Shown here: piece after piece, positions 24,811-32,819 of the stretch
How the letters are laid out: the number at the start of each line of letters is the position of its first letter
Position numbering within the stretch: the first letter of the stretch is position 1
Source: a virus
DNA length: 37,715 nt
Strand: one strand, 5' to 3'
IMG/VR virus record: IMGVR_UViG_3300020053_000894
Coordinates: 1-37,715 of that record
Made by a program: the position numbers and the translations under genes
Notes under the pieces: generated by a model
The model's input: the letters and a program-made list of their open reading frames with translations, nothing else
Told to the model about the DNA's origin: nothing
Database searches by the model: none

Positions 24811-26571
24811 TTATTTCCAAACACTATTAACAAATTTACGAGTGTTTTGATATGCCTCTTGCCAATCATCATCCATCATTAAATCATGCGTATTCATAAA
24901 TTGTTTAATGGAGTTTAGATATTCCAAAGAGTATTCCGATGGAATAAAGTTTCGTTTGTTTGAATGAAATCTATTATCACCTGAAAATTGTAGGAAGAAA
25001 TTAGAAATATCTTTACCATCTTTTCCAGAGTTTTTATGTCCTTTATCAAACCCAACACCATTTGATATATTAATTGTTACTATTTTAAATTCAGATTTAG
25101 AACCATTATTACGGTCAATCATAGAAATATCACCATTTGGATTTAGTGAGGTATCTAATGATTGTTTAGCCATAGAAATCAAAGTACTCTTTACATCACT
25201 AATAGTTTCATAAGGTAATTTTTTAAGCTCTTCTTCCAATATTGAATAGAATTTGTTATATCTCCCATTGGCACCAGTACCAGCTTTAATTAAAGCGTTT
25301 TGTACTTTTGATTCCAATATTAAATCAGAAGCCATTTGTAACACATAACCAGTTACATTTAATACCGTTTCCTTCGTTGGATTGGATGATGATAATTTTA
25401 TATAATTATCAATCAAATGAGCTATCATTAGTGCAGAATCCACTTTAGTCATAGATAAATCATTGATGTTGGTAGTTGATGAACCATTATGCTTATTAAT
25501 AACCTGCTCTATGTTATTTTCAAATGTATTAATATCTACACATTCAGATATCCAATTAAGAAATTCTTTACCAACACTAGCTTCATTTTCAGCATCAGTT
25601 TTATTAGTAGCTATTACATAATCCTCATACTGCTTTATTCTTCTCTTTTCAGCTGAACAATCAAATCCACGATAAATATCCAAAATACCACCTGTTCTAG
25701 TTTTCCTAGAACTATTCCATAACATAATGATTTCTTCTTCAAATCGTTCCATCTTATCCCCTACTTTGTTATGGCGGCTAAACATAGTTTTTTCACCCTG
25801 AAATAGTTCATCTCCCTCTACCAGTGAATAGATAGTATCCATATAATCATTACCAACACCATATTTATCATCTAATTTTATCTCCGCTGATAACATTCCC
25901 TTTTGGTGAGTTGTCCAAGAATCCTCACTATTATTGATGCCCAATATTTCTCTACGATGCATTGCACGATTTGGATATACTTTTATTTGAATCGGAATAT
26001 TGGTATTTGATTGCTTCTTACATACCGATGATGGTATTACCTCAGATAAAGATAATTCAGTTATTTTTTTATCTTTTAATTTATTACTTAAATTTTCTGC
26101 AATCAATTTAGTGCTAGCTGTTCTATCATCTTCAGGTAGTTCAGAATCTAATTGTCTTTGTACTTTTTTCCATATTGATTTTGACCAAGACTTTTCATAG
26201 TGAAAGAACAATATAGTACCCTCATGCCCTCTATCTTCTGCTTGTAGAGCGATAGTATCATCTAACATACCCAATGGTAAGAAGTTGAAAGATGAATTAC
26301 CACCCATAATACGAAGTGCGTAAGATAATTTTTTAGGTAATTTTTTAGATGTATCTAATATAGATGGGTCTCTATTTGATTGAGAGTTTTGTATATCACC
26401 AACTTCCAATTCACCTTGATATTTTTTGGGATACATTTTTAAATCTCCCCATGTAATGGTACAACCATCAAAGTGTGTTTCGTTATTATGAACACACCAA
26501 TCCAAATAGGTATCTCTAATATTTGATATCAATTCTTTAAATTGTTTTTTAGTAACTTTTGGAAAATCCAT
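24811..26571 (-). CDS. Large protein of unknown function (586 residues)
   Basis: I do not recognise this protein. It begins MDFPKVTKKQFKELISN, is soluble, and has no signal peptide, membrane span, Walker motif or clear catalytic signature. A possible core at residues 85-135 alternates strands and turns (ALRIMGGNSSFNFLPLGML, GTILFFHYEKS). A long helical and polar middle carries Asp, Glu and Lys clusters, and residues 470-540 are rich in Ser, Asn, Gly and Lys. It has its own promoter and a 5' leader hairpin, and it leads the operon with a glycosyltransferase and DNA polymerase. A role linked to DNA synthesis or modification is inference from position only. Confidence 0.75.
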   Translation of the reverse strand: MDFPKVTKKQFKELISNIRDTYLDWCVHNNETHFDGCTITWGDLKMYPKKYQGELEVGDIQNSQSNRDPSILDTSKKLPKKLSYALRIMGGNSSFNFLPLGMLDDTIALQAEDRGHEGTILFFHYEKSWSKSIWKKVQRQLDSELPEDDRTASTKLIAENLSNKLKDKKITELSLSEVIPSSVCKKQSNTNIPIQIKVYPNRAMHRREILGINNSEDSWTTHQKGMLSAEIKLDDKYGVGNDYMDTIYSLVEGDELFQGEKTMFSRHNKVGDKMERFEEEIIMLWNSSRKTRTGGILDIYRGFDCSAEKRRIKQYEDYVIATNKTDAENEASVGKEFLNWISECVDINTFENNIEQVINKHNGSSTTNINDLSMTKVDSALMIAHLIDNYIKLSSSNPTKETVLNVTGYVLQMASDLILESKVQNALIKAGTGANGRYNKFYSILEEELKKLPYETISDVKSTLISMAKQSLDTSLNPNGDISMIDRNNGSKSEFKIVTINISNGVGFDKGHKNSGKDGKDISNFFLQFSGDNRFHSNKRNFIPSEYSLEYLNSIKQFMNTHDLMMDDDWQEAYQNTRKFVNSVWK

Positions 26572-26599
26572 AACTTATTGTTTTAGGGTTTTAACATTT

Positions 26600-26612
26600 G
26601 GGGAACATCCCC
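26600..26612 (-). promoter_or_regulatory. Short hairpin in leader of the 586-residue gene
   Basis: GGGGA-TGT-TCCCC on the minus strand forms a G/C-rich stem with a 3-base loop between the promoter and the ATG at 26571, in an otherwise very A/T-rich region. No T-run follows, so a terminator is unlikely. It could be an mRNA-stability or translational control element, or an operator. Confidence 0.5.
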
Positions 26613-26628
26613 GCTCAATTTTATGATA

Positions 26629-26660
26629 CTAATATAAGAATAATTTTTTAATTATCCAAA
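26629..26660 (-). promoter_or_regulatory. Bacteroidota-type promoter for 586-residue gene, glycosyltransferase and polymerase
   Basis: TTTG (26657-26660), 20 bases, then TATATTAG (26629-26636) on the minus strand; the -7 element differs from TATATTTG by one base. The spacer has the same A/T palindrome as the clamp promoter. Confidence 0.75.
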
Positions 26661-26661
26661 T
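26638..26661 (-). repeat. 24-base direct repeat copy 2 (promoter spacer)
   Basis: Identical to bases 21123-21146, covering the -33 element and the palindromic spacer of this promoter. Confidence 0.85.
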
Positions 26662-26677
26662 ATTTTTTCACTTTTTT

Positions 26678-27484
26678 TTACCAAAAATTTATTTCGTTAC
26701 TTTCCTCTGGTGGATAGGTTAAATGATGTACTACTTCAGTATTATAATCATTCAACTCTTTTGGATAAGGTCGAATCTCATGCTTCAACCTTTTCATCAA
26801 ATCCTTTTTCTCTTTTTTATTTTGAGCAAGAATCTGAATGTATCTATGTTTTGGAGGTTCTTCTCTTCTCCAAAATTCTTTATATCCCTCTTTTCCGATT
26901 TCTTTTTTGAGATGTTCTAAGTTACCACTTCCCCAATTGTTGAATACAGTTCGAGAGTGAATCCAATCGTATGGGTCATTAGATAGTGAAATACCCCAAT
27001 TTGGCATCAGAGCGATATCAGTATTCAATCCCTGATAAATCCAATTGGTTGCTTTGTAAATCCCACCTAAGTGCCCTTGTCCATTATTAGCATAAGATAG
27101 AAGAACTTTGATGTTGGTATCGTTATCCTTTAACCATTGGAAGGTTTTACCTAATGCACAACTCTCAATGTTTGAACCATACCCATCATCAACATACAAT
27201 CGAGTAAGTTCTAAGATGTTATCTTTTGTTAATCCCTCACAAACTGAGGTGGATGCTTTTGCTCCTACTGGGAATCCATATACAGCTACTCCTACCAACT
27301 TTTTATCATTACCAAAGATATCTTTTTCATCCATTTGATGATAGATACCTAAAGCGTACCTACATGCAGTCCAAGCATGAGTGTAATGCTTTTTGATAAT
27401 CATATCTTTAGCGATAGATTTAGCTATTGGTGCAATACTTACTTTACTAGCATCACAATATTTCTTTCCTTCTACTTTACCCAT
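26678..27484 (-). CDS. Mom-like DNA adenine modification protein, second paralog
   Basis: A 268-residue Mom-family protein. Phage Mu Mom converts adenine to a methylcarbamoyl form that blocks restriction. Visible elements: IIKKHYTHAW near residue 33, KLVGVAVYGFPVG (62-74), ILELTRLYVDDGYGSNIES (90-108) and SYANNGQGHLGGIYKATNWI (130-149). Compared with its neighbour, the SYxDP Asp-Pro is replaced by Asn-Asn. The C-terminal HRYIQILAQNKKEKKDL...PYPKE segment is shared with the first paralog. The start is an ATG overlapping a 52-residue ORF. Confidence 0.8.
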   Translation of the reverse strand: MGKVEGKKYCDASKVSIAPIAKSIAKDMIIKKHYTHAWTACRYALGIYHQMDEKDIFGNDKKLVGVAVYGFPVGAKASTSVCEGLTKDNILELTRLYVDDGYGSNIESCALGKTFQWLKDNDTNIKVLLSYANNGQGHLGGIYKATNWIYQGLNTDIALMPNWGISLSNDPYDWIHSRTVFNNWGSGNLEHLKKEIGKEGYKEFWRREEPPKHRYIQILAQNKKEKKDLMKRLKHEIRPYPKELNDYNTEVVHHLTYPPEESNEINFW

Positions 27485-27630
27485 TCGTTGAAAGCTTGTT
27501 GGTATGCATCTACTTTTCTCATTTTGGGATTACTTCCCATAATTTCAGAAGCAGTTTTCATTACTTCTATTCTTAATCCATAAGATGATGATTCCATTAA
27601 GATTTCTTCAATTTCTTCTGATTCAGTCAT
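27472..27630 (-). CDS. Small helical protein of 52 residues
   Basis: A short frame starts at the ATG at 27628-27630 and ends with TAG at 27472-27474, overlapping the Mom paralog start by 13 bases. The product begins MTESEEIEEILMESSSYGLR and continues to VDAYQQAFNEWVK, with two amphipathic helices and the A-Y-x-x-A-[FY] pattern seen in small phage proteins. A promoter lies 18 bases upstream, so it is the first gene of that unit. The function is unknown; the short ATG-to-stop frame, promoter and overlap make it likely to be real. Confidence 0.7.
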   Translation of the reverse strand: MTESEEIEEILMESSSYGLRIEVMKTASEIMGSNPKMRKVDAYQQAFNEWVK

Positions 27631-27647
27631 AATACTACTAATTTTTA

Positions 27648-27679
27648 CAAATATACTAAATTATTTTGTAATTTCCAAA
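27648..27679 (-). promoter_or_regulatory. Bacteroidota-type promoter before second Mom unit
   Basis: TTTG (27676-27679), 20 bases, then TATATTTG (27648-27655) on the minus strand. The upstream part lies inside the 3' end of the first Mom gene. TTACAAA in the spacer pairs with TTTGTAA at the -7 element to form an inverted repeat. Confidence 0.8.
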
Positions 27680-28428
27680 TTTATCGGGTCCATTCTATGA
27701 ATTTCTTCCACAAATTGTTCATTTTCTTTAGGATAGGGGAATGATGGATGTTTAATATTGTTTAACAACTTCCTTCTTTCACCACCTTTGGCTAAAATGT
27801 ACACATATCTATGTTTTCTTGGATTTTTCTTTATCCAAAAAGTAGATGATATCATTTTTTGTATTTCTTTGGGGTCATTTGTTCCAAATTTCACATAAGA
27901 AGTTCTTCCGTGGTGCCAATCACCACCTGCTTCCCATCTGAAATCCCAACTATCATTGAATCTTAGTTTGTTACCTTGATACAACCAATTAGTTGCTTGG
28001 TAAATTGTACCACAATGCCCTTCTTTAGGGTCTGAATATGAAATAAGTGCTTTTATTTGTGGTACATTCTCTCTTAACCAATCAAAAGTTTGACCTAAGA
28101 ACCAACTCTCTATATTAGAACCATATCCATCGAATACGAATAATCGAGTTAGTTCTAATACTTCAGTTCTTTCCAATAAAGGGGATATTGATTGTCCAGC
28201 ACTTCTACCAATTGGGTCTCCATAACAAGCTACTCCAATTAGTTTATCTTCTACATTATCAAAAAAAGGATGTTCTTCTACATCAGAGGTAAATAAACCA
28301 ATTGCGTAAGATACCTTTGTCCACAATCCACTATAATGGTTGTTAACAATGATATCCTTCGCTACCGATTTGGTTATAAGACGAATGGAAAGTTTAGAAG
28401 TATCACAATATGTTTTCTCCTCTTTCAT
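27661..28428 (-). CDS. mom: Mom-like DNA adenine modification protein, first paralog
   Basis: The 255-residue protein has the Mom motifs: VNNHYSGLW (28-36), KLIGVACYGDPIG (62-74), VLELTRLFVFDGYGSNIES (90-108) and SYSDPKEGHCGTIYQATNWL (130-149). In Mu, Mom modifies adenine in the phage genome to a methylcarbamoyl derivative and so protects DNA from many restriction enzymes. It shares an ATGA overlap with the small HTH gene upstream. The conserved SYxDP is intact here, unlike the second paralog, so this copy is the likelier active form. It sits after NrdA and thioredoxin. Confidence 0.85.
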   Translation of the reverse strand: MKEEKTYCDTSKLSIRLITKSVAKDIIVNNHYSGLWTKVSYAIGLFTSDVEEHPFFDNVEDKLIGVACYGDPIGRSAGQSISPLLERTEVLELTRLFVFDGYGSNIESWFLGQTFDWLRENVPQIKALISYSDPKEGHCGTIYQATNWLYQGNKLRFNDSWDFRWEAGGDWHHGRTSYVKFGTNDPKEIQKMISSTFWIKKNPRKHRYVYILAKGGERRKLLNNIKHPSFPYPKENEQFVEEIHRMDPINLEITK

Positions 28429-28628
28429 AAACTACCAGACCAAAATTCATTTAGGTGTGTCCAAGTTTTATTTTTGACAATCTTAATGATATTGGCTGGG
28501 GATACCTTATTGTTTCGAGCTATCACTCTTACATTTCGGTGTCCCATTTTCCATAACCTTCTTATTTGTATAACCTGCTCATCCGTTAATTTTGCAGAAG
28601 GATGAGTCTGTCCTCTTAGTATTGGCAT
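28425..28628 (-). CDS. Small helix-turn-helix protein
   Basis: The 67-residue protein starts MPILRGQTHPSAKLTDEQVI and contains a helix-turn-helix of the type seen at the end of HNH homing endonucleases (AKLTDEQVIQIRRLW, then IARNNKVSPANIIKIVKNKT, with TW at the end of the repeat). No HNH nuclease domain precedes it, so it is a free-standing DNA-binding module or a remnant of a homing endonuclease. It overlaps Mom by four bases (ATGA) and could regulate the Mom genes. Confidence 0.65.
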   Translation of the reverse strand: MPILRGQTHPSAKLTDEQVIQIRRLWKMGHRNVRVIARNNKVSPANIIKIVKNKTWTHLNEFWSGSL

Positions 28629-28631
28629 TCC

Positions 28632-28895
28632 TTATAAAACTTCGTTTAGCGCATTCTTATATGCTAACTCCGATTGTGCACCTGTAAATCTTTCTACCAA
28701 TTCTCCGTTTTTTTCAATAACAACGGTTGGAATTGAACGAACTGAATACTTAGCTGCTTCATCTTGGTTTTCATCCACGTTAATATACGAAAATTTTACG
28801 GAATTTCCAAATGATTCTTCTAATTTTTCAAATGTTGGTTTTAACATCCTACAAGGACCACACCAATCTGCTTCGAATTTTTTAATTTCTATCAT
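28632..28895 (-). CDS. Thioredoxin
   Basis: An 87-residue minimal thioredoxin with WCGPC active site at residues 11-15 and the cis-Pro region RSIPTVVIEKNG. The first strand is shortened, so the protein is about 20 residues shorter than typical thioredoxins. It lies between NrdA and the HTH/Mom genes and is the natural electron donor for the phage ribonucleotide reductase, whose C-terminal CxxC needs re-reduction. Confidence 0.9.
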   Translation of the reverse strand: MIEIKKFEADWCGPCRMLKPTFEKLEESFGNSVKFSYINVDENQDEAAKYSVRSIPTVVIEKNGELVERFTGAQSELAYKNALNEVL

Positions 28896-28920
28896 AGCTT
28901 TTATAATTTAATGTTTAATA

Positions 28921-30627
28921 TTATCCCTCACAAGCAACACAATGTAAATCATTCAATCCAAGTTTCTTTCTAGCGAAAGCTTGTGCTGAATTCATTGAGT
29001 GTTGGTAGTAAAGTGTTTTAACTCCTAACTTCCATGCATCAATAAGGAGTTTGTTTACATCCTTAGTTGGCATATCAGGTGCAATCATTAGATTCAAAGA
29101 TTGTGATTGGTCAATGTAATCCTGTCTGATTGCTGCTTGGTTAATAATAGTAGATTGATTGATTTCAGCAAAAGTTCTGAATACCTCTTTTTGTATAGGA
29201 GTTAAGAACTCTAAATGCTGAACCGAACCATCATTTTGTTTAATACTATTCCAAGTTTCTTTATCATTTTTACCCAACTCCTCAAGTAATTTTTCTAAGA
29301 TTGGGTTTTTGATTGTTACTTTCATTTTAGCAACATCTTTTACATAACAATTTGACCAAATTGGTTCAATTGATTGTGATACCTGTCCTAAGATAAATGC
29401 TGAAGATGTGGTAGGTGCAATAGCGTTCAAAGTTACATTTCTTCTACCATATCCTTTGAGGTATTCAGGTTCACCATATTTTTCAGCCATCTCTTCGGAT
29501 GCTTTATATGATTTTTCTTTGATTAGTTTAAATACTTCAACATTTAATCTTGCCGCATCTCTACTATCAAATGGTAATCCTTTTGATTGAATAAATGAGT
29601 GCCATCCTAAAACACCTAAACCTAATGCTCTTTGTCTTTTAGCGAAGTTGTATGCTTTTTCTAAGTAGAAGAATGCTCTTTTACCTTCAATTGTACCATT
29701 ATCTCTAATAGCTTCAATCTTAGTAAGGAATTCGGTTACAACCGCATCTAAGAAGTAAGTCATCGTTTCAACTGCATCAGTATCCTTCCACTCATCATAG
29801 TGTAGAACATTCATAGATGAAAGTACACAAACAAATGATTCTTCCTCTGAGTTATGAAGAGCGATTTCAGAACATAGATTAGAGTTATAGATTTTAGCGT
29901 TTTTATCTTTATAAACATCCACAGTATTTTTGTTCATCGTATCTGAGAACATAATATATGGATATCCGATTTCACCTCTTCGTTGGATTACTTTTGCCCA
30001 AGCAGCTCTTTTTTCAGTATCACCAGCAATCATTTCTTCCATAAACTCATCAGAAACAGTTACCGCATGTGTAAGGTCTTGGATAGTTGCACCTTCAGTT
30101 CCAATTTCTAAGAACTCCATAATATCTGGATGTTCGATTGGTAAGTATGGTGAGAATCTACCTCTACGAGTTGAACCTTGTGAAATATTATCTACTACAC
30201 TTTGAAAGAGATTCATAAAGTGAACAGCGCCAGGTGCATGTCCATTATCAGTAATTTCAGCACCTCTACCTCTGATGTTACCAAAGTAACCAGAAGTTCC
30301 GCCTCCCATTTTACTCATTTCACCAACTTCAGCTTGAGTATATAGAATTGATTCAATGTTATCACCAATATTAGAACCAAAACAAGAAACTGGTAAACCT
30401 CTTTTCTTACCAAAGTTTGCCCATACAGGTGATGAAAGTGAATACCACCCTCTACCCATATAATCAATAAACTTATCAGCAAATCCTTCGATTTCTAATA
30501 GTTTTTCTGCATGGTTTGCAATTGTTTTAATTCTATCTAAAGGTTCTTCACCTTCACTTAAATACCCCCTTCTTAAAAAGGTAACGGATTCTTCGTTAAT
30601 CCAATCAAATAATTTTCTATCGCTCAT
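28921..30627 (-). CDS. nrdA: Ribonucleotide reductase large subunit (class I), no ATP-cone
   Basis: 568 residues. Active-site parts are present: redox C82 (PVSCFG) and C267 (FVCVLSS), the N250-x-C252-x-E254 triad (NLCSE), the paired YY at about 540 for radical transfer, and a C-terminal CVAC (563-566) for thioredoxin-like reduction. It starts directly in the catalytic N-terminal region and lacks the ~90-residue ATP-cone that usually provides activity regulation. The cone is found on NrdB instead. It reduces NDPs to dNDPs for phage replication, in an operon with thioredoxin and MazG. Confidence 0.95.
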   Translation of the reverse strand: MSDRKLFDWINEESVTFLRRGYLSEGEEPLDRIKTIANHAEKLLEIEGFADKFIDYMGRGWYSLSSPVWANFGKKRGLPVSCFGSNIGDNIESILYTQAEVGEMSKMGGGTSGYFGNIRGRGAEITDNGHAPGAVHFMNLFQSVVDNISQGSTRRGRFSPYLPIEHPDIMEFLEIGTEGATIQDLTHAVTVSDEFMEEMIAGDTEKRAAWAKVIQRRGEIGYPYIMFSDTMNKNTVDVYKDKNAKIYNSNLCSEIALHNSEEESFVCVLSSMNVLHYDEWKDTDAVETMTYFLDAVVTEFLTKIEAIRDNGTIEGKRAFFYLEKAYNFAKRQRALGLGVLGWHSFIQSKGLPFDSRDAARLNVEVFKLIKEKSYKASEEMAEKYGEPEYLKGYGRRNVTLNAIAPTTSSAFILGQVSQSIEPIWSNCYVKDVAKMKVTIKNPILEKLLEELGKNDKETWNSIKQNDGSVQHLEFLTPIQKEVFRTFAEINQSTIINQAAIRQDYIDQSQSLNLMIAPDMPTKDVNKLLIDAWKLGVKTLYYQHSMNSAQAFARKKLGLNDLHCVACEG

Positions 30628-30639
30628 AATTGTAACTTC

Positions 30640-31920
30640 TTAAAATAAATCGTCTTCTGTAATCGATTTTTGTTTTTTACTATAATTTATACTTCTTTTG
30701 TTAAAGAAATCGGTATGTTTTGTGGTAAGGATTTCATCATCAAACCACTCAGTTGTTTCTAATAAAGATTCATCAATACTGAAAACACTATCGATACCAA
30801 TTGATTTTAATGACCTGTTGAATCTATCTTTAATAAATTCTAAGGTTTGTTCTTTGGTTAGGAAATCTAAATCTCCTTTTTCAAACATCCAATCTACGAT
30901 TTCAGCCTCAGCATCGTATGCATCTAAAGTTGCATCAATAATATCTTCAACTAAATCATCAGTCCACCAATCAGGATTCTCAGCTTTGATTGTGTTAACC
31001 AAATCAAATCCAAATTCAGCATGAATGTTTTCTTCTTTTGATGTTGCTTCAACAGCGTTACTAATACCTTTCAATACATTCTTATGTTTGTTGAAAGATA
31101 ACATCACTAAGAATTGTGAAAATAGTGATACATTCTCAATAAACATAGAGAAAAGTATTACTGATTCAAAGTAATCTCTATTTTCAATAGAACGAGCTCC
31201 ACTAATAGATTTCTCTAAATATTTGATTCTTCTACGAATCGCAGGTACTTCCATTAAGTTTTCAAACTCATTGTTTAATCCTAAAACCTGAATTAGGTTT
31301 GAATATGCATCAGCATGTCTAACTTCCGATTCAGCGAAAGTTGCTCCAACATTTCCAATCTCAGGTTTTGGCATTTTTTTGTAGATATCTCCCCAAAAGG
31401 TTTTTACAGCGATTTCAATTTGGGATATTGCTAACATAGCTCTTTCTACTGCGGTTCTTTCCTTTTCACTCAGATGTACTTTAAAGTCTTGGATATCTGA
31501 TGTGAAGTTGAACTCAGTATGAACCCAATAAGAGTGTCTAATAGCATCAACATACTCCACTAATTGTGGATATTCGTAAGGTTTAAGATTTACTCTTTTC
31601 TTAAAGATGTTTGGTTTGTTTTTTGAGCGATATAGAATGTATTCTTTTGCTACATTGTTTAATCCAACATCCATAAGTTTGTTTTCTACAACATCACCAA
31701 TTTCATCTACTGTTACAGTAGTGATGTGTTCGTATTTAAACAAACTTCTTTCCACAGTTCTTGCAACCTTTTCTGCTACTTCCTCATCTACCCTATCAAT
31801 GGATTCCATTGCCTTTAGGATAGAATTTTGAATTTTTTCTAATTTAAAACTCTCTTTTTCTCCACCTCGTTTAGTTACGAAGTGAACATCTTCCGCTGTA
31901 GTATCTACAAATATACTCAT
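30640..31920 (-). CDS. nrdB: Ribonucleotide reductase small subunit with N-terminal ATP-cone
   Basis: Residues 12-103 form an ATP-cone (VTKRGGEKESFKLEKIQNSI, ... EYILYRSKNK), normally found on NrdA. From about residue 130 the di-iron domain follows: D142, E199, H202 with radical Y206 (EVRHADAY), then FIENVSLF and EENIHAEFG with the remaining Glu and His ligands. This arrangement was described in the flavobacterium Leeuwenhoekiella blandensis, where dATP acts through the radical subunit. It overlaps MazG by 4 bases. Confidence 0.95.
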   Translation of the reverse strand: MSIFVDTTAEDVHFVTKRGGEKESFKLEKIQNSILKAMESIDRVDEEVAEKVARTVERSLFKYEHITTVTVDEIGDVVENKLMDVGLNNVAKEYILYRSKNKPNIFKKRVNLKPYEYPQLVEYVDAIRHSYWVHTEFNFTSDIQDFKVHLSEKERTAVERAMLAISQIEIAVKTFWGDIYKKMPKPEIGNVGATFAESEVRHADAYSNLIQVLGLNNEFENLMEVPAIRRRIKYLEKSISGARSIENRDYFESVILFSMFIENVSLFSQFLVMLSFNKHKNVLKGISNAVEATSKEENIHAEFGFDLVNTIKAENPDWWTDDLVEDIIDATLDAYDAEAEIVDWMFEKGDLDFLTKEQTLEFIKDRFNRSLKSIGIDSVFSIDESLLETTEWFDDEILTTKHTDFFNKRSINYSKKQKSITEDDLF

Positions 31921-32228
31921 AGTTCTTCTTCTTTGATAAATGTACCATTTACGGTCTTTCCCTTCCTATCTTTGATTTCATTCCAAGCTGATTCCAAACA
32001 TTCGGTAGGTTCTAAACCTAATTGTTTTGCTAAAATAATAACTGTAACTAATATATCACCGATACCATCGATAACTTCATCAGTCTTTTTTCCTTTTAGG
32101 ATTGCTCCCATTGTTTCACCTAACTCCTCCATAATCTTCATAGATTGTTTTGGAGCATTATCAGGAACAAGTATCCCCTTGTCATCAGCCCATTGGGTGA
32201 TGTTTTCAATCAATTCATCAAATGTCAT
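31917..32228 (-). CDS. MazG-like nucleoside triphosphate pyrophosphohydrolase
   Basis: The 103-residue protein has the MazG helices: SMKIMEELGETMGAILKGKK supplies the EExxE metal site and DEVIDGIGDILVTVIILAKQ the second acidic motif (E/D-x-x-D). MazG-type enzymes hydrolyse NTPs or (p)ppGpp-like or non-standard nucleotides; phage copies are thought to tune the host nucleotide or stress state. One domain only, shorter than bacterial MazG (about 260). It lies in the nucleotide-metabolism operon and overlaps SET and NrdB by 4 bases each. Confidence 0.85.
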   Translation of the reverse strand: MTFDELIENITQWADDKGILVPDNAPKQSMKIMEELGETMGAILKGKKTDEVIDGIGDILVTVIILAKQLGLEPTECLESAWNEIKDRKGKTVNGTFIKEEEL

Positions 32229-32635
32229 TTTAATATTGTATCGTTTAAATTGTAGGTTCCTAAAATTTCTTCACCAACTTTGATTGGCTTGATAACTTTT
32301 TTAGTGATTGAATCGAAGTTACCATTTTTTTCGGCTGTGTTTGTATGCATTATTGGATTAGCCAAATTCCAATAACAATCGTTAAATAATCTAAACCAAT
32401 AAACTGGGTATTCGGGTTTATTAAGATACCCTTTTAAGATTAATTTTTTAGTGTAGTGGGGTAATTCCTCAAATTTATCCCTTTCAATGGTATAAATTCG
32501 AGTATCACCTTTCCACACTTCAAAAAGAGATTCACCAACTTCAATATCTCTTAAAGCGAATGTACCAATTCCATGTATTGGAGAAGGTGCTATATCGGTT
32601 TTGACACAATGTTGGAGATACTCAATTACATCCAT
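32225..32635 (-). CDS. SET-domain protein lysine methyltransferase
   Basis: The 136-residue protein is a bare SET domain. The N-terminal SET motif is SPIHGIGTFALRDIEVGES (18-36), with G-x-G for SAM binding; residues 93-105 NPIMHTNTAEKNG correspond to the N-H-S...N region, and GEEILGTYN (121-129) to GEE-x-x-x-Y-N with the catalytic Tyr. It resembles the small SET domain of chlorovirus vSET and of free-standing bacterial SET proteins. It begins 5 bases after the stop of the histone H1-like gene, overlaps MazG by 4 bases, and may methylate that histone-like protein. The substrate is inferred only. Confidence 0.8.
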   Translation of the reverse strand: MDVIEYLQHCVKTDIAPSPIHGIGTFALRDIEVGESLFEVWKGDTRIYTIERDKFEELPHYTKKLILKGYLNKPEYPVYWFRLFNDCYWNLANPIMHTNTAEKNGNFDSITKKVIKPIKVGEEILGTYNLNDTILK

Positions 32636-32640
32636 TACGA

Positions 32641-32811
32641 TTATTTATTTTCTTCAACAGAAGCTTTTCTGTAATCGGTTACTAATTTTTTAATTTCACC
32701 AATTGCCTTTCTAGCTCTTGATTTACCTGCTTTAGTAGTTGCAGTGTGATTTTCTTCAAACTCAACGAAGAGTTCTTTGATTTGTTCGAATAATTCTTGT
32801 GATGTTGCCAT
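32641..32811 (-). CDS. Histone H1-like DNA-binding protein (Hc1 type)
   Basis: A 56-residue frame runs from the ATG at 32809-32811 to TAA at 32641. It begins MATSQELFEQIKELFVEFEE and contains TTKAGKSRARKAIGEIKKLV (25-44), the K-A-x-x-x-R-x-RK core of Bacteroidota/Chlamydia Hc1 (histone H1-like) proteins, followed by a lysine-containing tail (YRKASVEENK). Two helices, the second basic, should bind DNA without sequence specificity, possibly compacting phage or host DNA. It is immediately upstream of SET and downstream of a terminator with its own promoter candidate. Confidence 0.75.
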   Translation of the reverse strand: MATSQELFEQIKELFVEFEENHTATTKAGKSRARKAIGEIKKLVTDYRKASVEENK

Positions 32812-32819
32812 AGATAATA

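Noticed and set aside
28425-28628. Full HNH homing endonuclease
   Set aside because: Only the DNA-binding HTH part is present; no HNH catalytic domain precedes it, so it is recorded as a small HTH protein.
31908-31915. TATATTTG at the start of NrdB, which looks like a -7 element
   Set aside because: It lies in the first codons of the gene (Ser-Ile-Phe-Val), and there is no TTTG at a 19-20-base distance upstream.
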